The translations under genes were made by a program, and so were the position numbers. Shown in pieces: positions 26,291 to 34,425 of a DNA stretch of 64,000 nt (position 1 is the first letter of the stretch; each line of letters opens with the position of its first letter). The DNA comes from Plantactinospora soyae (lineage in GTDB: Bacteria; Actinomycetota; Actinomycetes; Mycobacteriales; Micromonosporaceae): NCBI RefSeq assembly GCF_014874095.1, contig NZ_JADBEB010000001.1, positions 620,001-684,000 on the forward strand, read 5' to 3'. Under the pieces are notes generated by a model. That model was given only the letters and a program-made list of their open reading frames with translations, ran no database searches and was not told where the DNA came from.

Positions 26291-27340
26291 TCAGCCGGTG
26301 GGGGTCGGAGTGGGAGTCGGAACGGCTCCGGACGCAGTCGGTGCGGGCGGACCGCTCGGGTTGGTCGACGGCGTCGCGTCGGGCGTCGGGCCCACGCTCT
26401 CCGTCGGCTCGGCGGACGCGGTGGGCACAAGAGTCGGCGGTGCGGTCGGACGCACCTGGAACGGGGCACCCTGCGGGCAGTACGGGTACGGCTGCCGCAT
26501 CGGGTCGACATAGTCCGGACCGGGCTGCAACCGCTGCTGCGCCTCCTCACACCACGGGTTGCCGAGCCGGATCGGCTCACCGTTCTGGTCGAAGAGCCGT
26601 ACGTCCGTCAGCAGTCGGCCCTCGCTGTCGTAGACGTAGACGTCCTGCACCCCGGAGTACTGGTCGGTGTAGACCGGCGAGTAGCCGTTGTAGCCGTCGG
26701 TGGCCCGGCCGTCGGCCTCGAAGAATCCGACCAGGCCGAAGCAGACCAGCAGCACCGTGCCGAGGTGCAGGATCCAGCGGGGTCGCTGACCCAACCGGTC
26801 GGTACGCCGGCCGAGCCAGATCGACCCGGTGACGGTCACCGCCAGCAGCAGGATCGCGGCCAGGCCGCTGCCGCCGAGCCGGGGCAGCAGGCCGAACGGG
26901 GCACCGGTCAGCAGCACGGTGATCAGCATGGCGGCCAGGTAGCCCCGGAGCACCCACCAGGCGGGGCGCAGCAGGAGGAGGTACTCGCTGAGCCGCTCGT
27001 ACCCGATCGGTGGACCGAGCCGCGAGTCCATAGTGCGCAACCGGTCGCGGCCCTTGCGTACGGCATCTGCGATCCGCCGATCCAGGTTGACGGCGCTGGC
27101 CGGCGCGGCCACCCCGGCGGCGGTACGCAGCTCGACCGCGTACAGCTGGGGCGGGCCGAGTCGCTCGACCAGCGAGCCTCCCCCCTCGGCGGCCACCTCG
27201 GCCAGGTGTTCCGAAAGGTCTTCGAGGAGTTCGTCGCGGACCGCCGGCGACAGGTCACCGAGCGCCTCACGGACCTGGTGCACGTACCGGGCGATCTCCT
27301 GCTCGGTCACGACGGTCGTGCCCCCGCTCTGCTCGGTCAT
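26291..27340 (-). CDS. HAAS-domain membrane protein paired with PadR regulator
   Basis: A 349-residue protein. Residues ~10-85 (EIARYVHQVREALGDLSPAVRDELLEDLSEHLAEV) match the HAAS/DUF1700-type helical domain that senses or binds PadR partners. It is followed by three to four hydrophobic helices and an external region (YNGYSPVYTDQYSGVQDVYVYD). It ends in a Pro/Thr-rich low-complexity tail. ATG 27340 overlaps the padR stop by ATGA, so the two are coupled. It probably acts with PadR in envelope signalling; this is inferred from family context. Confidence 0.82.
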   Translation of the reverse strand: MTEQSGGTTVVTEQEIARYVHQVREALGDLSPAVRDELLEDLSEHLAEVAAEGGGSLVERLGPPQLYAVELRTAAGVAAPASAVNLDRRIADAVRKGRDRLRTMDSRLGPPIGYERLSEYLLLLRPAWWVLRGYLAAMLITVLLTGAPFGLLPRLGGSGLAAILLLAVTVTGSIWLGRRTDRLGQRPRWILHLGTVLLVCFGLVGFFEADGRATDGYNGYSPVYTDQYSGVQDVYVYDSEGRLLTDVRLFDQNGEPIRLGNPWCEEAQQRLQPGPDYVDPMRQPYPYCPQGAPFQVRPTAPPTLVPTASAEPTESVGPTPDATPSTNPSGPPAPTASGAVPTPTPTPTG

Positions 27341-27666
27341 GCCGCCACTCCCTCGTCGAGCAGCTTCTCCATCGTGTCGGCGAACGAGCGCCACACCTTG
27401 CCCGACCGGACGAGCTGGTCACGTCCGGCCGCGTTCAGCGCGTAGTACTTGCGGTGCGGCCCCGATTCGCTGGGTACGACGTACGTGGTCAGCAGGCCGC
27501 CCTGGAAGAGCCGGCGCAGGGTGCCGTAGACCGAGGCGTCACCGATCTCCTCGAGGCCGGCGGCGCGCAGGCGGCGCATGATGTCGTAGCCGTAGCCGTC
27601 CTCGTCCTTCAACACGGCGAGGACCGCGAGGTCCAGCACACCTTTGAGCAACTGGGTGGTGTCCAC
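27337..27666 (-). CDS. PadR family transcriptional regulator
   Basis: A 109-residue winged-helix PadR regulator. The N-terminal LLKGVLDLAVLAVLKDEDGYGYDIMRRL and IGDASVYGTLRRLFQGGLLTTY are classic PadR recognition-helix regions, and the wing reads SGPHRKYYALNAAGRDQL. It has the short PadR-s2-like C-terminal helix. The GTG start at 27666 lies 6 nt after TAGTAT, with TTGACG 18 bp further upstream, so the transcript is leaderless. It heads a two-gene operon with the HAAS protein. Confidence 0.93.
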   Translation of the reverse strand: MDTTQLLKGVLDLAVLAVLKDEDGYGYDIMRRLRAAGLEEIGDASVYGTLRRLFQGGLLTTYVVPSESGPHRKYYALNAAGRDQLVRSGKVWRSFADTMEKLLDEGVAA

Positions 27667-27672
27667 TCGGCG

Positions 27673-27702
27673 ATACTACTGTTTAATCCGTAGTACCGTC
27701 AA
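27673..27702 (-). promoter_or_regulatory. padR promoter with an embedded dyad
   Basis: Minus strand: TTGACG (27702-27697), an 18-bp spacer, then TAGTAT (27678-27673), 6 nt before the GTG. TACTAC (27674-27679) and GTAGTA (27690-27695) form an inverted repeat covering the -10 box and spacer, a plausible PadR autoregulatory operator. Confidence 0.6.
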
Positions 27703-27741
27703 CAATGCACTAGCGTGGCGCACCGGGGTTACGGTGGCGCC

Positions 27742-28173
27742 GTGCCTGCCGAGACCGACGTACTGCGCTGCCTCACCGCGGCGACCGGGCTGTACCGGGG
27801 CCGGGGTGACGGCCCCGAGGGCGGCCCGTTCCTGGCCCGGATGGCGGTGAGCACCGGCCTGAACGGGCGTGCCGCCATTTTGGACTACGAGGCGACCACC
27901 GACCGGGACGGCCTGCGGCACGTCGAGCACAGCGTGCTGCTGCTGGGCGGCGGCGGCCGGCTCGAACTGCACGTCGCCAGCCTCGAACTGCCCGGGATGG
28001 TGCGCTTCACCCAGCAGACTCCCGGGCACTTCACCGCGTACGAGGGTCCGCTGGTGGCCCGGATCGTGCTGCGTACGCCCCGGCCCGGGGAGATCAGTTA
28101 CGCCTGGTGGTGGTCCCGGGACGAGGGCGAGCCCCGGGAGCAGTCCCGGGCCGACCTGCGCCGCAGCGGCTGA
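27742..28173 (+). CDS. conserved hypothetical protein, possibly lipocalin/nitrobindin-like
   Basis: A 143-residue protein with alternating short strands and many glycines (LYRGRGDGPEGGPF, HVEHSVLLLGGGGRLELHVASLE, MVRFTQQTPGHFTAYEGPLVARIVLRT). This suggests a small beta-barrel, but I recognise no family motif. There is no signal peptide. GTG 27742 lies 6 nt after TACGGT (27730-27735), implying leaderless translation; GTG 27715 is an alternative. It is divergent from padR and convergent with the SARP gene. Confidence 0.65.
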   Translation: MPAETDVLRCLTAATGLYRGRGDGPEGGPFLARMAVSTGLNGRAAILDYEATTDRDGLRHVEHSVLLLGGGGRLELHVASLELPGMVRFTQQTPGHFTAYEGPLVARIVLRTPRPGEISYAWWWSRDEGEPREQSRADLRRSG

Positions 28174-28190
28174 GCCGGGGTCCCCCGTCA

Positions 28191-28240
28191 GCCGGGACGG
28201 GGCGACGAACCGCCGGTCTGGTTCGGCGGTCCGTCCCGGC
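28191..28240. terminator. bidirectional terminator between convergent genes
   Basis: The outer arms GCCGGGACGG (28191-28200) and CCGTCCCGGC (28231-28240) pair perfectly. Inside, CCGCCG (28210-28215) pairs with CGGCGG (28224-28229). It lies in the 72-bp gap between the convergent 27742-28173 and SARP genes. Confidence 0.6.
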
Positions 28241-28245
28241 GTTGG

Positions 28246-31200
28246 TCAAACAGCCCGGACGGGGGTTGCCAGGCGGGTGAGGTGCCGCTCGACGTCGAGC
28301 CGTTCGGGCACGTTCATCCTGCGGAAGATGGCGAGTGCCCGCTCCCAGTGTCGGCGCGCCTCGATCGGGTCGTGCGGTTCCATCTGGGCGGCGATTCCGA
28401 CCAGTGCCCGTCCCTGCTCGTACGGGTGACTGATCCGGGTGGCCAACGTCAACGCATCGCGGTGGAACTGCACGGCCTCCACGGAACGTCCCTGGGCGGC
28501 GAGGGTCAGACCGATGCCGTTGAGAGCGGCCGCCTCGCTGTACGGCTCGCCGTGATGTTCTGCGGCGGTCAGCGCCAGTTGGTGGTGCCTGCGGGCGTCG
28601 TCCAGCTGTCGCAGCCCGCAGAGTGCCGCTCCCAACTCGTTGAGCGCGAACGATATCCCGAATCGGTTTCCCGTCCGTTCCCTGAGGCGCAGCGAGGCCC
28701 TCAGGTAGCGCACCGCTAGATGGTGCTGGCCGAGGCGTGACCTGACCGCGCCGATGTTGGCGAGGGCCAGGGCGACGTTGAACGTGCTCCCGGCAAGGTG
28801 TGCCATGAACAGGTGTTGCCGGTGTATCCGGAGGGCTTCCTCGTATCGCCCGAGAAACATCAGTGACAGGCCGACGCTGGGTAGGGCAGGCAGCACGTCC
28901 TGGCCTGACGATCGACGGTCGTGCAGAGAGCGCTGGTGGAGGTCGACCGAGTCGGTCAGTTTGCCGAGGTGCCAGTAGACGATCGCCAGATTCGACCTGC
29001 TGATGTTCGCTCCGTGCCGGTCGCCGATCCTCTCCCGCACCTCGATCGCCGTTTCCAGGTCCCGCTGTGCCTGCTGGCAGTCGCCGCTGCGGATATGGGA
29101 ATACGCACGGTAGTTGTACATCGTTCCGATCGCCGCCTCGTCGTCCAACTGACGCGCCGCCTCAAGCCCGTAGCGGTGGGTGTCGAGGATGTCGTCGTTG
29201 TACCCGCGAACGAAATAGAAGCGCCAGGCCACCCGAGCCAGCCGCCACGCCTGGTGCGGATGACCGTTCTCCGCCGCCAGGCGGACCAGGGCACGCAGGG
29301 TCTCCCGCTCCACATCCGGCCATTCCAGGTCCGCCCTCAGCAGGGACAGCAGATCCGGACGCAGTGGTTGATCGAGACCGAGTGTCGCCGCCATCGATGA
29401 CGTCTCCATCGCCCGGGTCGCGGCGAGGCAGGCGTGCAGGTAGTAGTCGAGGATCCGGCCGATCGCCGACCGGCACTCGCTTGGCTCGTCCGTGGACGTC
29501 GCGAGTTCGCGTGCGTAGTCGCGGACCAGATCATGGAGCCGGAACCGGCCGGCGACCGGTTCCTCCACCAGATGATGGTTGACCAGGGCCGCCACAGCGG
29601 TTTCCGCATCTGACAGCGGCACGTCCGCCAAGGCGGCTGCGGTGTCCAGACCGAAGTGCTCTCCCGGATGCAGGCCGAGCAACCGGAACATCCGGCGTAC
29701 CGGTTCGTGGAGCGGCTCGTACGAGAGGCTGAAGGCGCTGGCGACGGTATGGTCCTCCGCGGATAGTTCGCTGAGTACCGGGGTAGCCCGGTCGAGCCGT
29801 TGGGCCAGGTCCACCACTCGCCAACCGGGTCGGTGGGCGAGGCGGGCGCCCACGAGACGGATCGCCAGCGGAAGATAGCCGCAACGACGTACCACCACGG
29901 CTGCCGCCTCCGGCTCGGCGCCGACCCGATCCCGGCCGGCGACCCTCGCCAGCAGCTCGATCGCCTCGTTCCGATCGAGGACCGGTAACGACGTCGGCGG
30001 GGCATCGCCGCTGGCGAGCAGTCGTCGGCGGCTGGTCACCAGCACGAGCGTGCCGGGTGCCGCCGGAAGCAGCGGGGCCAACTGTTCACTGCTGCCCGCG
30101 TTGTCGAGCACGAGCACCGTCCGCCGGGCGGCGAGTTCCGATCGCCACAGCGCGATCCGGTGGTCGGGTTCGGTCGGGATCCGGCCGGCGGGCACGCCGA
30201 GCTGCCGCAGCAGGGTGACCAGCGCCGTCGCCGGATCCACCTGACCGCCCGCGCTGTGTCCCTGCAGGTCGACGAAGAGCTGCGCGTCGGGATAGCGGTC
30301 GGCGAGCTGGGTGGCTACCTGTACGGCCAACGCGGTCTTACCGATTCCGGCCATCCCGTCGATCACCCGCACCACCGCAGCGCCGGCGTTCGCTCCCTCC
30401 ACGGCGGCCACCAGCCCACGTACGGCCTCGGCCCGACCGGTGAAGTCGACGGCCGGCCGGGGCAGCCAACTGACTGGAAGCGCAGCCTGGTCGTCCTCGT
30501 CCCTTGGGAGAGCTGGCTTCCCGGGTCCGGATCCCGGCCGACCGGGCACCCGGGGCGCGATGACCGCCCACGGACGCTCCAGGGCGGGATCGCGGTTCAG
30601 TACCGCCTGATGGAGCTGACGTAACTCAGCACCGGGCTCGATGCCGAGCTGCTCGACCAGCACCGAACGGGCCGCACTGTAGGCGGCCAGGGCACCCGGC
30701 ACGTCCCCTTCCCGGCACAGCGCCCGCATCAACAGCGCATGGCCCCGCTCCCGCAACGGATGAGCCAGCAGATGGTCCCGCAACAACGCCACGGCCAGCC
30801 CGGGCCGCCCGGTCGCGAGGCACAACTCAGCCCGCTGCTCAACCAGACCAAGCCGCATCTCCCGTACGGTCTCGGCCCGCGCCGACAACACCGGTCCCAG
30901 CGGCAGACCGGCCAGCATCTGCCCCCGCCACCGCTCCTCAGCCCGGCCCAGCAGCTCACCGGCCTCGGGGAAGTCCTCACCGGCGAGCGCCACAGCCGCC
31001 CGCTGACACTCCGCCACGAACCCGATCAGGTCCACAGCCTCCGACGGCAGCCGAAGCTCATACCCGGATCCACGTCGGACCAGCAGACCCCGCCCCGCTT
31101 CCACCCGATCGAACATCCGCCGCAGGTTGGCCGCATAACCCCGGGTATTCGCCACCGCGGACGTCGGTGGCCTCTGCGGCCACAACTCATCGATCAGCTC

Positions 31201-31332
31201 GTCCACCCCGACCAACCGACCCGGCCGCATCGCCAGCATCGCCAACACCACCTGCTGCTTGGGCGGGCCGAGCAGCAACGGCATCCCGTCGGCGATGATC
31301 TCCAGGGGACCAAGAAGCGAAACCTGGAACAT
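28246..31332 (-). CDS. SARP/AfsR-type regulator (HTH-BTAD-NB-ARC-TPR)
   Basis: A 1028-residue Streptomyces antibiotic regulatory protein-type activator of the large AfsR class. Residues ~1-95 are the OmpR-like winged helix (MFQVSLLGPLEIIADG, YAANLRRMFD). Residues ~95-245 are the bacterial transcriptional activation domain (LGRAEERWRGQ, AYSAARSVLVEQLGIEPGAEL). A NB-ARC ATPase follows, with Walker A DGMAGIGKTALAVQVA near 325 and Walker B RTVLVLDNAGSSEQL. The C terminus from ~640 is TPR repeats. Such proteins switch on secondary metabolism or development, but no biosynthetic genes are adjacent. The ATG start is 306 bp from a direct-repeat array of SARP-site geometry. Confidence 0.93.
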   Translation of the reverse strand: MFQVSLLGPLEIIADGMPLLLGPPKQQVVLAMLAMRPGRLVGVDELIDELWPQRPPTSAVANTRGYAANLRRMFDRVEAGRGLLVRRGSGYELRLPSEAVDLIGFVAECQRAAVALAGEDFPEAGELLGRAEERWRGQMLAGLPLGPVLSARAETVREMRLGLVEQRAELCLATGRPGLAVALLRDHLLAHPLRERGHALLMRALCREGDVPGALAAYSAARSVLVEQLGIEPGAELRQLHQAVLNRDPALERPWAVIAPRVPGRPGSGPGKPALPRDEDDQAALPVSWLPRPAVDFTGRAEAVRGLVAAVEGANAGAAVVRVIDGMAGIGKTALAVQVATQLADRYPDAQLFVDLQGHSAGGQVDPATALVTLLRQLGVPAGRIPTEPDHRIALWRSELAARRTVLVLDNAGSSEQLAPLLPAAPGTLVLVTSRRRLLASGDAPPTSLPVLDRNEAIELLARVAGRDRVGAEPEAAAVVVRRCGYLPLAIRLVGARLAHRPGWRVVDLAQRLDRATPVLSELSAEDHTVASAFSLSYEPLHEPVRRMFRLLGLHPGEHFGLDTAAALADVPLSDAETAVAALVNHHLVEEPVAGRFRLHDLVRDYARELATSTDEPSECRSAIGRILDYYLHACLAATRAMETSSMAATLGLDQPLRPDLLSLLRADLEWPDVERETLRALVRLAAENGHPHQAWRLARVAWRFYFVRGYNDDILDTHRYGLEAARQLDDEAAIGTMYNYRAYSHIRSGDCQQAQRDLETAIEVRERIGDRHGANISRSNLAIVYWHLGKLTDSVDLHQRSLHDRRSSGQDVLPALPSVGLSLMFLGRYEEALRIHRQHLFMAHLAGSTFNVALALANIGAVRSRLGQHHLAVRYLRASLRLRERTGNRFGISFALNELGAALCGLRQLDDARRHHQLALTAAEHHGEPYSEAAALNGIGLTLAAQGRSVEAVQFHRDALTLATRISHPYEQGRALVGIAAQMEPHDPIEARRHWERALAIFRRMNVPERLDVERHLTRLATPVRAV

Positions 31333-31934
31333 TCAACCCCCGGTCAACAGGACAACGAATCCACCGCCACCGACACAGCCTATCGACCCTCTTGACAAGC
31401 CGTCAGCGCCCCGGATGTCCCCAGATCGTCTCAGGCGAGTTCGTCGATGCTGCAGCACACGGCCCCGGTACGGCGTCGTGCTGGCCCGGCGAGCAAAGGA
31501 TCCTGGTTGGACTTCGACCCACACTGTTCGCACCCTTGCCGAAGCCGGTGATCATCTGATCGGGCTGCCGGATGCCGCCCGCGCAGGCGCCTCGAACCGT
31601 GACGGCTGTCCTCGATCAGAAATTAGCAATTCCGACGATATCGAAAATATATCGCAAACATATCGATCTCATGTTGGCTGCTCGAATAATCTTCCCCGCA
31701 GCTTCGGCCAATCAATCGGATTTGGGGGAACCAAAAATCGATTACTCCAGATAGTTGCAATTCATATTACAGAAAAGGCGATACGCGGAAGCAGGCGCAA
31801 GCTCCCATCCGCACGTCGACCCCACAGCTCCCACCGAGCTGCCATGTTGTTCCAGAAATTTGATCCGCACCCGACGTTCCAGAACTCTGCCTCTTCGCTT
31901 TTCTCGGCGCCAGTCTCACTTAAGAAGGAGTTTG
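31333..31934. other. 602-bp AT-richer intergenic region, SARP to secreted protein
   Basis: The first ~280 bp resemble the window average and hold no supportable gene. From about 31615 to 31930 the base composition is clearly AT-richer than anything else in the window, with runs such as GAAAATATATCG and AATTCATATTACAG. It contains the heptamer array at 31638-31666 and AATAAT-type -10 candidates at 31685-31692. It probably holds the promoters of both divergent genes; this is inference. Confidence 0.6.
31638..31666 (-). promoter_or_regulatory. three heptamer direct repeats, SARP-type operator
   Basis: Plus strand: ATATCGA (31638), ATATCGC (31649) and ATATCGA (31660) with 4-bp spacers, exactly 11 bp apart. 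On the minus strand they read TCGATAT, GCGATAT, TCGATAT. SARP proteins are known to bind heptamer direct repeats on one helical face with 11-bp periodicity, near the -10 box. On the minus strand GCTAAT follows the last repeat by about 10 bp. The orientation therefore favours the SARP gene itself, though the secreted-protein gene is also possible. Confidence 0.5.
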
Positions 31935-33566
31935 ATGTACCTGTTGATGCGTCTACCTGTGACCGCACGGCTGCTGACCCTGTCAGCTCTCACTGCGGGC
32001 ACGGTTGCCGTTTCCGGCGCATTGTTCGTCGGTGTCGCCGCAGCGGCCCCGACGGATCCCATTGGCGATATCGATCCCTATGCGTCCATGGTCACCGAGG
32101 CGTCCTCGCAGCTCATGGAGGATCTCCTGGCGCTACAACCCGGATCGCAGAACGGGGGGATCTACGCCAACAAGGACGGCTACCACAACACCCGGGCGGG
32201 AAACGATACGGACGACTATTCCGTCCGGGACGTCGAGGACAAGGGTGGTCCAGCCGATAAAGCCGCAGCATACGACTGGACCTTCCCCGAGGCCCGAGGG
32301 TCGAGCCCCAACTACAGCAACATCGCCCGGTACTCCAATCGACTCCTCGCCTCCACCAGGGATCCGAACGACCCTCGCCTGGACGGATGGCGGGAATTTT
32401 TCGGCCAAGCCGACAACGACGGCGACGTGGAGGGCTGGGACTTCCGGTATGGCCGCGCGGCTTCATCTGACAACACGCACTTATGGCACATTCACCTTAG
32501 CGAGGACCGCGACAAGGTCACCAGGTTCGACAACAAGGAAGCACTGCTCAGTGTTCTTCGGGGGGAGACTACTCGAGAGTGGCGGAACAAGCCGGTCAGT
32601 CCGATTCTGGGGTACGACTCCGGGGCGTCGACCGTGCTGTACCGGTGGGGATCTACCGGTTCTTCGTTCAGTGGCCTGAGCACCGCGACGCACTCCTCTT
32701 TCGATCTGGACAACGTCGGTGACCGATTCGCCTCCGGTGACGTGAACGCAGACGGCAAGGACGACACCGTCATGGCCCACCAGAACCCCGACACCAGCTT
32801 CACGTTCAAGGTCTTCCTCAACGGAACCTCCACCCCGCAGAACTGGTACACCTCCGGCCCGATGAACCTCACCCCGGTCGGTAACCGACTCATCGTCGGC
32901 GACTTCAACGGCGACCGCAAACACGAGCCGATCCTCGCCTACGACTCCGGAACCGCAACCATCCTCTACCGCTGGTACTCCACCGGAGCATCATTCAGCA
33001 ACCTCAGCACCGCCACCTACTCCTCCTTCGACCTCGACAACGTCGGCACAAGAATCGCCGCCGGCGACGTCAACGCAGACGGCAAAGACGACACCGTCAT
33101 GGCCTACCAGAACACCGACACCAGCTTCACCTACAAAGTATTCCGCAGCGGCACCATCGCCCCGGAAAACTGGTACACCTCCGGCCCGATGAACCTCACC
33201 CCCGTCGGTAACCGACTCATCGTCGGCGACTTCAACGGCGACCGCAAACACGAGCCGATCCTCGCCTACGACTCCGGAACCGCAACCATCCTCTACCGCT
33301 GGTACTCCACCGGAGCATCATTCAGCAACCTCAGCACCGCCACCTACTCCTCCTTCGACCTCGACAACGTCGGCACCAGAATCGCCGCCGGCGACGTCAA
33401 CGCAGACGGCAAAGACGACACCGTCATGGCCTACCAGAACACCGACACCAGCTTCACCTACAAAGTATTCCGCAGCGGCACCATCGCCCCGGAAAACTGG
33501 TACACCTCCGGCCCAATGAACCTCACCCCCGTCGGCGACCGACTAATCCTCGGCGCCTGGCTGTAA
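31935..33566 (+). CDS. secreted protein, M15-like N-terminal domain plus FG-GAP/VCBS-like repeats
   Basis: A 543-residue exported protein. The signal peptide spans about residues 1-38, ending AAAAPTDP. Residues ~60-215 form a domain seen in streptomycete secreted proteins. The motifs KDGYHNTRAG, DKAAAYDWTF and THLWHIHLSEDRDKV could supply His, Asp and His zinc ligands as in M15/VanY-type peptidases (inference). Three repeats of ~109 residues follow, each with a calcium-type loop DVNADGKDD or DFNGDRKHE, as in VCBS/FG-GAP beta-propeller repeats. ATG 31935 was chosen over an upstream in-frame start because AAGGAG precedes it by 4 nt and the signal peptide begins there. Third-position G/C is lower than in neighbours. 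Confidence 0.85.
   Translation: MYLLMRLPVTARLLTLSALTAGTVAVSGALFVGVAAAAPTDPIGDIDPYASMVTEASSQLMEDLLALQPGSQNGGIYANKDGYHNTRAGNDTDDYSVRDVEDKGGPADKAAAYDWTFPEARGSSPNYSNIARYSNRLLASTRDPNDPRLDGWREFFGQADNDGDVEGWDFRYGRAASSDNTHLWHIHLSEDRDKVTRFDNKEALLSVLRGETTREWRNKPVSPILGYDSGASTVLYRWGSTGSSFSGLSTATHSSFDLDNVGDRFASGDVNADGKDDTVMAHQNPDTSFTFKVFLNGTSTPQNWYTSGPMNLTPVGNRLIVGDFNGDRKHEPILAYDSGTATILYRWYSTGASFSNLSTATYSSFDLDNVGTRIAAGDVNADGKDDTVMAYQNTDTSFTYKVFRSGTIAPENWYTSGPMNLTPVGNRLIVGDFNGDRKHEPILAYDSGTATILYRWYSTGASFSNLSTATYSSFDLDNVGTRIAAGDVNADGKDDTVMAYQNTDTSFTYKVFRSGTIAPENWYTSGPMNLTPVGDRLILGAWL
32894..33547 (+). repeat. two near-identical 327-bp units inside the secreted protein gene
   Basis: Units 32894-33220 and 33221-33547 encode 109 residues each. 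They differ at only a few bases over most of their length (for example GGCACAAGAATC versus GGCACCAGAATC). The unit before 32894 is clearly diverged. This indicates recent duplication or ongoing gene conversion. Confidence 0.85.
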
Positions 33567-33597
33567 CAACCACAAAGACACACCGACAACACAACCA

Positions 33598-33636
33598 GGT
33601 TCGGCCCCCACCACCCACAGGTGAGGGGCCGAACCC
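33598..33636 (+). terminator. hairpin after the secreted protein gene
   Basis: GGTTCGGCCCC (33598-33608) pairs perfectly with GGGGCCGAACC (33625-33635), followed by CTTGTTAC. It lies 31 bp after the stop codon. Confidence 0.7.
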
Positions 33637-33808
33637 TTGTTACGCATCTCGACAGGATCGTCCGGCCGGACGGGATCGCCACGAGCCGGTGACACAGAGC
33701 AGGGACGCCGATCCGGTGATGGTCAAGGCGCGGCTGCCTTAGCCGGCCCGAAGTGGAAGGTGTGGCTGGCGGGGAGAGGTTCCGAGTGCCGGCGGTACTG
33801 TCGGGGCC

Positions 33809-34408
33809 ATGGACCAACGTGACAGGGAGCCGGGAAGTCGGAGGCGACCGAAATGGCGCACGACCATGACTGCGGCCCTGGTCGCAGCGTCGGTGGTGGT
33901 CGGTGGTTGTGGCGGGGACCGCGACGAGCCGCGTACGGCCGAATCCGCCCCGGCTGCCACCGCGACGTCCCCCACTCACACGGCGACGCCGAGCACTGCC
34001 ACTGCCGGCCCCGCCGCCACCCTCGCCGAACTGGCGCGGCAACCCTGCCGCGCCCTCGATCAGCAAGACAGCAGCAGACTCGGCATCATCATCGAAGGAT
34101 CGGAGACGGACCTCGATGGCAAGTCCTGCCAATGGGGAGTCCTGGATGGACTGGTGGCCTTCACCCCGTACCCAACGGTTGACCAGACGACGGCCGCGGA
34201 GTTCCGGCACCTGAAACAGACCAAGATCGACGGTCGTCGGGCGGTCGCCGGCACCACTTCACGCGGGGGATGCACCACGCTCGTCGCGATCAGCGCCAAA
34301 CAGTCGTTCCGGCTCATCGCAAGCCCGCTCGGCGAAGAGGCGGCCGGGTCGAAATCCTGTCCCCTCAACACCACCTTCGCGACAGCGATCCTCGCCCACC
34401 TGGGATGA
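33809..34408 (+). CDS. lipoprotein, DUF3558-like
   Basis: A 199-residue predicted lipoprotein. A basic N terminus is followed by a hydrophobic stretch and lipobox (MTAALVAASVVVGGCGGD; Cys about residue 34). A Thr/Ala/Pro-rich linker leads to a globular C-terminal domain with PCRALDQQDSSRLGI, SCQWGV and conserved-looking cysteines (RGGCTTL, SKSCPL), resembling the actinobacterial DUF3558 family of unknown function. ATG 33809 is used; an internal ATG at 33866 would still leave a full signal sequence. It is followed after 17 bp by the metallopeptidase gene. Confidence 0.75.
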   Translation: MDQRDREPGSRRRPKWRTTMTAALVAASVVVGGCGGDRDEPRTAESAPAATATSPTHTATPSTATAGPAATLAELARQPCRALDQQDSSRLGIIIEGSETDLDGKSCQWGVLDGLVAFTPYPTVDQTTAAEFRHLKQTKIDGRRAVAGTTSRGGCTTLVAISAKQSFRLIASPLGEEAAGSKSCPLNTTFATAILAHLG

Positions 34409-34425
34409 GTTGACTGGAGGAGTCC

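Noticed and set aside
28246-31332. A secondary-metabolite gene cluster around the SARP regulator
   Set aside because: No polyketide synthase, peptide synthetase, RiPP precursor, terpene synthase or resistance gene is adjacent. The regulator alone does not support a cluster call.
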